NCBI GenBank assembly: GCA_013298415.1
Contig: JAAFHN010000160.1
Coordinates: 1 to 6,376 of the forward strand
DNA length: 6,376 nt
Direction: 5' to 3'
DNA from: Comamonadaceae bacterium
GTDB lineage: Bacteria; Pseudomonadota; Gammaproteobacteria; Burkholderiales; Burkholderiaceae_C
The notes beneath the pieces were generated by a model. It worked only from the letters and a program-made list of their open reading frames with translations. It had not been told where the DNA came from and did no database searches. The position numbers and the translations under genes are program-made. Every line of letters begins with the position of its first letter. The first letter of the stretch is position 1. Below are positions 1 through 4,912 of the stretch, piece after piece.

Positions 1-556
1 GGGGCAGCGCAAAGGCTGAAATCACTGCGCCGCTCAAAATCGCCCAAGGCATGGGGTTGCTGGCCATGCCTTTCATCGCGTTTTTAAAGGCCACCGATGC
101 GCCGCCCGGCGTATCCAGCCTGCTGAGCGCCACGCACACCGAGCTGGTGATGCACAAATCCACAAGGATGGTCACGATCACAGGCCCCGCTGCCCGCTCG
201 CCCAACAGCGCCACCAGCAGCGGCACGCCCATGAAGCCCGTGTTGGGGAAGGCGGTGACGAGTGCGCCAAAAGAGGCGTCGTTCCAGCGGATGCGTTCGT
301 TTTTGCTGAGCGCAATCGTGATGCCCACCAAAAGCGCCTGGCAAATCAGGTAGGTGATGACCAGCGGGGCATCCAAGAGCTTGGCAATCGGCGTGCTCGC
401 GCCAAAGCGAAACAGCATGCAGGGCAGTGCGAAATACAGCACAAAGCCGTTCAAGCCACCAATCGAATCCAGCGGCAGCCAGCCGCGCCGAGCGGCGATG
501 TAGCCCGCCAACACGAGTGCGAAGAACGGAAAGGTGACTTGAAGAACGGCGAGCAC
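1..556 (-). CDS. AEC-family (auxin efflux carrier-like) membrane transporter, C-terminus beyond window
   Basis: This is a secondary carrier of the inner membrane. AEC proteins typically have about ten transmembrane helices and export or import small organic anions such as malonate. The minus-strand frame stays open from a GTG at 556-554 to the left edge, giving 185 codons, roughly the first 60% of a usual protein of about 310 residues. It starts MLAVLQVTFPFFALVLAGYI, a hydrophobic first helix, and continues with the family-like segment GLNGFVLYFALPCMLFRF (about 34-51). Further helices lie near 64-83 and 96-118, including AFPNTGFMGVPLL (102-114), which matches the helix-breaking Asn/Pro/Gly signature of the family. 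More hydrophobic stretches follow at about 124-145 and 167-185. No ATG lies in frame before an upstream TGA, so GTG 556 is the best start, although no clear Shine-Dalgarno precedes it. It is divergent from the helicase gene. The substrate cannot be told from sequence; malonate-type is only a guess. Confidence 0.85.
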   Translation of the reverse strand, partial: MLAVLQVTFPFFALVLAGYIAARRGWLPLDSIGGLNGFVLYFALPCMLFRFGASTPIAKLLDAPLVITYLICQALLVGITIALSKNERIRWNDASFGALVTAFPNTGFMGVPLLVALLGERAAGPVIVTILVDLCITSSVCVALSRLDTPGGASVAFKNAMKGMASNPMPWAILSGAVISAFALP

Positions 557-862
557 GAGCGCGATTGTGGGCGAGCTGCTGCGCTCAGCCCATCAAAGAG
601 CTGACCGCTTGTCGTGAGCGTTTTTCAATTCATATTGCCTTGGGCGGGGGTTTTGTGCTGCGCTTTTCTGGGATGATTCGCCTCCTCCGCCCTGCCCGAT
701 TTGCCAATTTGCATGCTACGAAAGATGTAGCAACAAATGTTGTAAATACATGGACAGAGCGGCGAAATTGCTTCAAAAAGCACTTTCCTCAAGCCCCAAA
801 ACCTCATTTTCGGCCTGCATGCGGCGGATCTTTCGCCCCGCACGTGCCACGCCTGCTGTGAC
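557..862. other. Divergent intergenic region between transporter and helicase genes
   Basis: This 306-bp stretch separates two divergently transcribed genes and should hold both promoters. Open frames cross it on both strands, but their translations are rich in Cys, Arg, His and Trp, have no recognisable family features and lack ribosome binding sites, so I do not call a gene. The middle (about 700-755) is clearly more AT-rich than its surroundings and carries the nested dyads listed separately. I see no -35/-10 pair good enough to call for either gene. A weak stem followed by five T residues at 606-625 has no upstream plus-strand gene to terminate. Confidence 0.6.
715..750. promoter_or_regulatory. 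Cluster of nested dyads in the divergent promoter region
   Basis: Three small inverted repeats lie in a row. GCTAC (715-719) pairs with GTAGC (727-731) around a 7-nt loop. CAACA (731-735) pairs with TGTTG (738-742) around AA. TGTA (741-744) pairs with TACA (747-750) around AA. The outer TGTA at 726-729 can also pair with TACA 747-750 around the CAACA/TGTTG core, giving one imperfect 25-bp palindrome. This could be an operator for one or both divergent genes, or a dispersed hairpin repeat. I do not recognise a specific regulator consensus. Confidence 0.35.
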
Positions 863-2968
863 GTGTCTTTCGATCCCTCTTCGCCCACCGCTGGCTTAAA
901 CCCCGCCCAACAAGATGCTGTGAACCACCTGCGCGGGCCTTGCCTCGTGCTTGCGGGTGCAGGTTCGGGCAAAACCCGCGTGATCACGCAAAAAATCGCG
1001 CGGCTCATCCAAACCGGCATGCCACCGGATCGGATTGCGGCGATCACGTTCACGAACAAGGCAGCCGCCGAGATGCGCGAGCGCGCCAAGCAGCTCGTGG
1101 GCCGCAGCGCCAAGGGCCTCACGATTTGCACCTTTCATGCGCTCGGCGTGCGCATGCTGCGCGAAAGTGGCGAGGCAGTCGGCTTGAAGCCGCAGTTCAG
1201 CATTTTGGACAGCGACGATGTGCTCGGCCTCTTGAAAGAAGCCGGTGCCAGCACCGACAACAAAGCCGCTCGGATTTGGCAATGGGCGATTTCGAACTGG
1301 AAAAACGCTGGGCTGAACGCCGAGCAGGCGCTGGCCCAGGCATCCAACGACAACGAACGCATCACCGCCACCATCATGCAGCGCTACGAGCTGGCGCTCG
1401 CTGCGTATCAGGCCGTGGACTTCGATGACTTGATCGGTTTGCCGCTGAAATTGCTGCAAACCTCGCTCGAAGCCCTGCAACTCTGGCGCTCTCGCCTGGG
1501 CCATGTGCTGGTCGACGAATACCAAGACACGAATGCCACGCAATACGAGCTGCTGAAGCTCTTGGTGGGCTACGGCGACCCGAAAGGCGGCCAATTCACC
1601 TGCGTGGGCGACGACGACCAAAGCATCTACGGCTGGCGCGGCGCCACGCTGGATAACTTGAAGAAGCTGCCGCAAGATTTTCCGAACCTGCGCCTCATCA
1701 AGCTGGAGCAAAACTACCGCAGCACCAATGCCATTTTGCGAGCGGCCAACAACGTGATCCGCGCCAACCCCAAGCTCTTTGACAAGCAGCTTTGGAGCGC
1801 CTTGGGCGAAGGCGAGCCGGTACGCATCAACGATGCCGACCACGAAGAGCACGAAGCCGAGCGGGTGGTGGCGCGCATCCAATCGCTGCGTGCGCAAGCT
1901 GAAATGCACGCCCAGCCGCTCGTGGATTGGAAGCACTTTTGCGTGCTCTACCGCGCCAATCACCAAGCCCGCGTGCTGGAGCAAGCCTGCAGAAAAGCCA
2001 GCATTCCGTACAAGGTATCCGGCGGGCAAAGCTTTTTTGACCGTGCGGAGATCAAAGACCTGTGCGCCTGGCTGCGCCTCATCATCAACAACGACGATGA
2101 CCCCGCATTTCTGCGCGCCGTGGCCACGCCCAAGCGCGGCATCGGCACAAGCACCCTGCAAGCGCTCGGAAGCTTTGCCTCGAAGATGAAGCTGAGCTTG
2201 TTTGAAGCGCTGTTTGCCGATTCGCTGCACACCGCAGTGAGCTCCCGCGCCTTGGCTGGCCTGCATGAATTTGGCCGCTACGTGAACGATCTGGAATACC
2301 GTGCCCGCCACACCCTGGGCGCCGAAGACGCGCTCAAGTTCTTCTTGGATTGGCTCAAAGACATCGGCTACGAAAAGCACTTGCATGAGTCAGAAGACAA
2401 CGAAAAGCTCGCCGCTGCCCGCTACACCAATGTGCTCGAATTCGTGGATTGGATGGCCAAGCGCTGCGGCGGCAAGGGCGATGAAAGCGGCATTGACGTG
2501 ATTGCAGACGTGAAAAAGAGCGTGCTCGAAGTGGCGCAAACCGTCTCGCTGCTCTCCACAATTTCCGAGCGCGAGGGCGAGCAAAACGTCGTCACGCTCT
2601 CCACGCTCCACGCCGCCAAAGGCTTGGAGTGGCCGCATGTGATGCTGATCGGCTGCAATGAAGGCACGCTGCCCTTTTCGCGCGATGCCGACGAAGAAAC
2701 CACCAGCTTGGAGGAGCGCGCCATCCGCGTGGCCGAAGAGCGCCGCCTCATGTACGTGGGCATCACCCGAGCCCAGCGCACGCTGATGGTGAGCCACACC
2801 AAAAAGCGCAAAAAAGGCCGAGACTTCGTGATCGCCAAGCCCAGCCGCTTCATCACCGAAATGCAGCTGGATCAAGCCACCGTGAAAGAAGACCCCAGAG
2901 AAAAACTCAAAGCGCTGAGGGCGGAGTTTGCGAAGAAGGCGGCTGAGACCAAACCCGACGCGAGGTGA
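863..2968 (+). CDS. rep: Rep/UvrD-type superfamily 1A ATP-dependent 3'-5' DNA helicase
   Basis: This DNA-unwinding motor of 701 residues is close to the usual length of Rep (about 670-710). Rep translocates 3' to 5' on single-stranded DNA, helps replication forks pass protein roadblocks and supports restart. All SF1A motifs are present and intact: Q motif GLNPAQQDAV (11-20), Walker A AGAGSGKT (31-38), motif Ia ITFTNKAAAEM (61-71), Ib TFHALGVRML (90-99), Walker B VDEYQDTN (217-224), motif III GDDDQSIYGWRGA (249-261), motif IV LEQNYRST (281-288), motif V TLHAAKGLEW (581-590) and motif VI EERRLMYVGITRAQ (625-638). PSRFITEM (660-667) before a charged tail resembles Rep rather than UvrD, which has a longer C-terminal extension. 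PcrA/UvrD is the alternative identity. The start is the only suitable in-frame GTG, which places the Q motif 11 residues in; no clear Shine-Dalgarno precedes it. No terminator is evident before hicA. Confidence 0.93.
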   Translation: MSFDPSSPTAGLNPAQQDAVNHLRGPCLVLAGAGSGKTRVITQKIARLIQTGMPPDRIAAITFTNKAAAEMRERAKQLVGRSAKGLTICTFHALGVRMLRESGEAVGLKPQFSILDSDDVLGLLKEAGASTDNKAARIWQWAISNWKNAGLNAEQALAQASNDNERITATIMQRYELALAAYQAVDFDDLIGLPLKLLQTSLEALQLWRSRLGHVLVDEYQDTNATQYELLKLLVGYGDPKGGQFTCVGDDDQSIYGWRGATLDNLKKLPQDFPNLRLIKLEQNYRSTNAILRAANNVIRANPKLFDKQLWSALGEGEPVRINDADHEEHEAERVVARIQSLRAQAEMHAQPLVDWKHFCVLYRANHQARVLEQACRKASIPYKVSGGQSFFDRAEIKDLCAWLRLIINNDDDPAFLRAVATPKRGIGTSTLQALGSFASKMKLSLFEALFADSLHTAVSSRALAGLHEFGRYVNDLEYRARHTLGAEDALKFFLDWLKDIGYEKHLHESEDNEKLAAARYTNVLEFVDWMAKRCGGKGDESGIDVIADVKKSVLEVAQTVSLLSTISEREGEQNVVTLSTLHAAKGLEWPHVMLIGCNEGTLPFSRDADEETTSLEERAIRVAEERRLMYVGITRAQRTLMVSHTKKRKKGRDFVIAKPSRFITEMQLDQATVKEDPREKLKALRAEFAKKAAETKPDAR

Positions 2969-2989
2969 TCTCGTTTGCAAGTCGGAGGC

Positions 2990-3008
2990 GATATCACTTT
3001 TTGATATC
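2990..3008. promoter_or_regulatory. Dyad overlapping the hicAB promoter, candidate HicB operator
   Basis: GATATCA (2990-2996) and TGATATC (3002-3008) form a perfect 7-bp inverted repeat around the 5-bp spacer CTTTT. The outer flanks GGC (2987-2989) and CGCC (3011-3014) extend the symmetry imperfectly. The right arm overlaps the candidate -10 element, so a bound protein would block RNA polymerase. HicB antitoxins with a C-terminal DNA-binding domain are known to repress their own promoters, often as a HicA-HicB complex. That this is the site here is inference from position and symmetry. Confidence 0.55.
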
Positions 3009-3010
3009 AT
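3002..3010 (+). promoter_or_regulatory. Extended -10 promoter of hicAB
   Basis: TGATATCAT reads as an extended -10 element: TG, one base, then TATCAT at 3005-3010, one mismatch from TATAAT. At 17-bp spacing the -35 position (2982-2987, TCGGAG) is poor, as is common when the TG extension is present. The expected transcription start, about seven bases past the hexamer, falls at 3016-3018. The hicA ATG begins at 3017, so the mRNA may have almost no leader. Confidence 0.5.
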
Positions 3011-3016
3011 CGCCGC

Positions 3017-3271
3017 ATGAACAGCAAGCATCGCAAGACTTTGGATGCCGTCTTTCACAAGCCCACCTCCCCCAACATCGTGTTTGCCGCTTTGGAGGCG
3101 CTGTGGGTAGCGCTTGGCGGTGCGGTGTTTGAGCGCGAAGGTTCGCGCGTGAAGCTGGTCTTGCGTGGCGAGATCTGGCGCTGCCATCGGCCTCACCCCG
3201 GCAAGGAGGCCAAGCGTTACCAGGTCGAAGAGCTTCGCGATCTCTTGGAGAAAGTAGGGGTGAAACCATGA
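3017..3271 (+). CDS. hicA: HicA-type toxin, mRNA interferase family, of a type II toxin-antitoxin pair
   Basis: This 84-residue protein is a small double-stranded-RNA-binding-fold toxin expected to cut or block mRNA when free of its antitoxin. Evidence is the N-terminus MNSKHRKTLDAVF, the segment IVFAALEALWVALGG (21-35), the core strand GSRVKLVL (42-49), the HRPHP motif (57-61) and the end LEKVGVKP, which together match a HicA subfamily I recognise. The partner hicB overlaps it by ATGA. Canonical HicA has histidine in the core strand (GSxH); here the aligned residue is Arg44, while the later His-Pro is retained. There is no Shine-Dalgarno just before the ATG. The only GGAGG (2984-2988) is 28 bases away and overlaps the promoter region, so translation may be leaderless. 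The pair sits between two core genes, as expected of an accessory insertion, but base composition looks like the neighbours. Confidence 0.88.
   Translation: MNSKHRKTLDAVFHKPTSPNIVFAALEALWVALGGAVFEREGSRVKLVLRGEIWRCHRPHPGKEAKRYQVEELRDLLEKVGVKP
3256..3260 (+). promoter_or_regulatory. Ribosome binding site for hicB inside hicA
   Basis: AGGGG lies 7 bases before the hicB ATG at 3268 and within the last codons of hicA. It supports independent loading of ribosomes on hicB in addition to coupling through the ATGA overlap. It favours the ATG at 3268 over the in-frame ATG at 3277, which would be 16 bases away. Confidence 0.55.
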
Positions 3272-3600
3272 ACACCATGACTTACGCGGGCTACACCGCC
3301 CGCATCGAATTTGACGAACGCGACGGCATTTTTGTGGGCCGCGTGCTCGGCTTGCGCAGCGTGATCAGCTTCCACGGCGAGACTGTGAGTAAATTGCGCC
3401 GCGAGCTCAAGCTTGCCGTGGATGATTACTTATTGGATTGCAAAGAGCAGGGCATTGATCCCGAAAAGCCTGCTTCCGGCCGCGTCTTGCTGCGCCTGCC
3501 GCCGGAGCTTCACGCATCCGCGCTGGTTGCAGCGCAGGCCCGGCAACAAAGCTTGAATCAGTGGGCCGTTCAAGCACTCAGCCAGGCCGTGGCCGCCTGA
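3268..3600 (+). CDS. hicB: HicB-type antitoxin with N-terminal HicB fold and C-terminal ribbon-helix-helix domain
   Basis: This 110-residue antitoxin neutralises HicA and probably represses its own operon. Residues about 6-60 (YTARIEFDERDGIFVGRVLG, then a helix ending VDDYLLDCKEQG) fit the degenerate RNase H-like HicB fold that covers the toxin. Residues about 71-108, beginning GRVLLRLPPELHASALVAAQ and ending SLNQWAVQALSQAV, fit a ribbon-helix-helix DNA-binding domain: a short basic strand followed by two helices with the typical SLNQW turn. Length and domain order match this HicB type. The start ATG overlaps the hicA stop as ATGA, so the two genes are translationally coupled. An in-frame ATG three codons later (3277) is the alternative. 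The stop codon is separated from the convergent waaF stop by only 9 bp, with no room for a dedicated terminator. Confidence 0.9.
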   Translation: MNTMTYAGYTARIEFDERDGIFVGRVLGLRSVISFHGETVSKLRRELKLAVDDYLLDCKEQGIDPEKPASGRVLLRLPPELHASALVAAQARQQSLNQWAVQALSQAVAA

Positions 3601-3609
3601 GCTGGCGGG

Positions 3610-4635
3610 TCAGACGGGCAGCGCGCTGACGGCGGTGACATCTGCCAAACACCGCGTATGCCCAAACCTGCATTCGCGCTCAAAGCAAGGGGCGCAGTCG
3701 AGTGGGGGCTGGTAGCTCAAGTCGCGTTTGAGCCACACGATTTTGGCGGCTGGGTTCAGCGGCGGGGTGTGGTCGGGGCTTGAGCTGCCGAAAATGGCGA
3801 TCTGGGGGATGCGCAGGGCGGCTGCGACGTGCATCAGGCCGGAATCGTTGCTTACTACTGATTTCGTAGCGCTGATGCATGCAAATGCCTGGACAAGTGA
3901 GGTATTTCCTATGAAATTGAGCACTTGGGGCAGGTTTGACGCGCGTTGGACGATTTCAGCGCCGATCTCGCGCTCTTTGGGGGAGCCGAGCAGCACGATG
4001 GGCAGGCCGTCGCGCTCGATCATGAGTTTGGCGAGTTCGCCGTAGTGCGCTGCGGGCCAGCGTTTGGCTGGGCCGTATTCGCTGCCGGGGGCGAAGACGT
4101 GGTATTCGCCACGCTGCAAGTTGTGCGCAGCCAAAAACGCCGCCACTTCAGCTTCAGGCACGCTGAGTTGCGGCACGTCACCAGCCACATCCGCTTCACC
4201 TGAGAGCGCCGAGTAAAACGGCACCATTGCGGGCCGCTCGCCTTTGCCGGGGTTTTTGAGCCGGTGCGTGAGCAAGCCCACACGCGCTTCACCCAAGTAG
4301 CCGATTCGCTCGGGAATGCCTGCCAGCCAAGGCAGCAGGGCGGACTTGATGGAATTCGGCAGCACGTAGGCGCGTTGGAAGCGCCCGTCGAACTGTCTGC
4401 CGAGTTTGCGCCGCGCGCCAAATTCCAAAGCGCCGTGCGCCGCAAAAGGCAGCTCAATCACCTCGGCCACGTGCGGCATGCAGCGGTAGACCGGTGCAAT
4501 GGCGGGCAGTGCTGCCACACTGACCCGCTCGCCCCGCGCCGACAGCCTGCGCAACAGCGGCTCGGTCATCACGGCGTCGCCCAGCCACTGGGGGGCGATG
4601 ACCAGGCTTTCGATGGCGGCAGTGTTGGCGCGCAT
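3610..4635 (-). CDS. waaF: Lipopolysaccharide heptosyltransferase II (GT9 family)
   Basis: This cytoplasmic, inner-membrane-associated enzyme adds the second L-glycero-D-manno-heptose to the LPS inner core from ADP-heptose. With the ATG at 4635 it has 341 residues, normal for WaaF. Features in order are the glycine-rich N-terminal loop VIAPQWLGDAVM (12-23, with Asp20 in the place of the proposed catalytic Asp of WaaC), HGALEFGARRKLG (67-79), YVLPNSIKSAL (90-100), GPAKRWP (188-194), NDSGLMH (263-269, the ADP-heptose-binding loop) and FGSSSPDHTPPL (282-293). A C-terminal cysteine cluster (C314, C317, C322, C329) is typical of many non-enteric WaaF proteins. An in-frame TTG at 4647 would add four residues (MSKP) and lies inside a repeat element. 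I prefer the ATG, though its ribosome binding site is weak (GAAG). It follows the zinc-finger gene by 61 bp and is probably the last gene of the minus-strand cluster. Confidence 0.93.
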   Translation of the reverse strand: MRANTAAIESLVIAPQWLGDAVMTEPLLRRLSARGERVSVAALPAIAPVYRCMPHVAEVIELPFAAHGALEFGARRKLGRQFDGRFQRAYVLPNSIKSALLPWLAGIPERIGYLGEARVGLLTHRLKNPGKGERPAMVPFYSALSGEADVAGDVPQLSVPEAEVAAFLAAHNLQRGEYHVFAPGSEYGPAKRWPAAHYGELAKLMIERDGLPIVLLGSPKEREIGAEIVQRASNLPQVLNFIGNTSLVQAFACISATKSVVSNDSGLMHVAAALRIPQIAIFGSSSPDHTPPLNPAAKIVWLKRDLSYQPPLDCAPCFERECRFGHTRCLADVTAVSALPV

Positions 4636-4659
4636 GGGCTTCGACAAGCTCAGCCCGAA
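4636..4659. repeat. Dispersed-type hairpin repeat abutting the waaF start
   Basis: The plus strand carries GGGCT (4636-4640) and AGCCC (4652-4656) as 5-bp arms, with TTCGACAAGCTCAG (4640-4653) between and into them, followed by CGAAC. A competing inner hairpin, GCTT and AAGC around GTCG on the minus strand, is also possible. From memory, TTCGACAAGCTCAG followed by CGAACG is a very frequent intergenic repeat in Comamonadaceae and some other proteobacteria; only one copy is in this window, so repetition cannot be shown here. It ends directly at the waaF ATG and contains the alternative TTG start. In the mRNA the stem could affect waaF initiation. Confidence 0.55.
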
Positions 4660-4696
4660 CGCAGAAGAGGCAAGGGGCGACGAGCGCGAGCAGCGC

Positions 4697-4900
4697 TCAA
4701 TGCCCGTGATCCAAGTGCTCGCCGTCGGCCAGTTTGTAGACGGTGCCGCAGTACGGGCACTTGGCCTCGCCTGTTTTGCCCACGTCCAAGAAGACGCGGG
4801 GGTGGCTGTTCCAGAGTTGCATGCCAGCGGCTTTGTTGGGGCAAAACACGCCGCCTTGGGCGTTCAGGTCTGCGGCTTTGAGTTGGATGGGTTCGGCCAT
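4697..4900 (-). CDS. Small CHCC-type zinc-finger protein
   Basis: This is a 67-residue protein of the zinc-finger CHCC domain family, related to the zinc-binding domain of mitochondrial complex I subunit NDUFS6; its bacterial role is not established. The likely zinc ligands are Cys20 (VFCPNK), His33 (NSHPRVFLDV), Cys48 and Cys51 (KCPYCGTVYKL), in the family order C-H-C-C. The end, LADGEHLDHGH, is rich in His and acidic residues. The ATG at 4900 is chosen because AAGGAG lies six bases upstream and because the same frame extended upstream would run inside ilvE. It starts 11 bp after the ilvE stop, so the two are cotranscribed. A conserved place between ilvE and waaF is what I recall from Burkholderiales, but it gives no clear function. 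Confidence 0.88.
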   Translation of the reverse strand: MAEPIQLKAADLNAQGGVFCPNKAAGMQLWNSHPRVFLDVGKTGEAKCPYCGTVYKLADGEHLDHGH

Positions 4901-4906
4901 GCAGCG

Positions 4907-4912
4907 CTCCTT
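4907..4912 (-). promoter_or_regulatory. Strong ribosome binding site of the zinc-finger gene
   Basis: On the minus strand AAGGAG ends six bases before the ATG at 4900. Its first A is also the last base of the ilvE TGA stop (4914-4912). Terminating ilvE ribosomes therefore sit over this site, which favours coupled translation. It is the best Shine-Dalgarno sequence in the window and fixes the start of the small gene. Confidence 0.8.

Noticed and set aside
606..625. Terminator-like stem CGCTT/GAGCG followed by TTTTT
   Set aside because: The stem is only five pairs including one wobble, and there is no plus-strand gene upstream for it to end.
565..861. A 98-codon plus-strand open frame just before rep
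   Set aside because: It covers the divergent intergenic region, has no Shine-Dalgarno, has a Cys/Arg/His-rich composition, and contains the dyads instead of coding-like sequence.
896..2386. A 496-codon open frame antisense to the helicase gene
   Set aside because: It mirrors the rep codons in a GC-rich gene with strong third-position bias. Its translation is a run of His, Gln, Gly and Ala residues without motifs, while the plus strand has every SF1 helicase motif.
2959..2978. Possible rep terminator, GCGAG/CTCGT around GTGAT at the rep stop codon
   Set aside because: The stem is short with a wobble pair and only three T residues follow, so it is not convincing as an intrinsic terminator.
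2390..3196. A 268-codon minus-strand open frame over the end of rep and the start of hicA
   Set aside because: It is a shadow of the helicase C-terminus that also crosses the hicAB promoter; there is no ribosome binding site or family feature.
863..3600. Helicase plus hicAB as a joint defence system
   Set aside because: The helicase is a standard housekeeping Rep with its own gap before hicA, which has a separate promoter. Nothing in the sequence links them functionally beyond adjacency.
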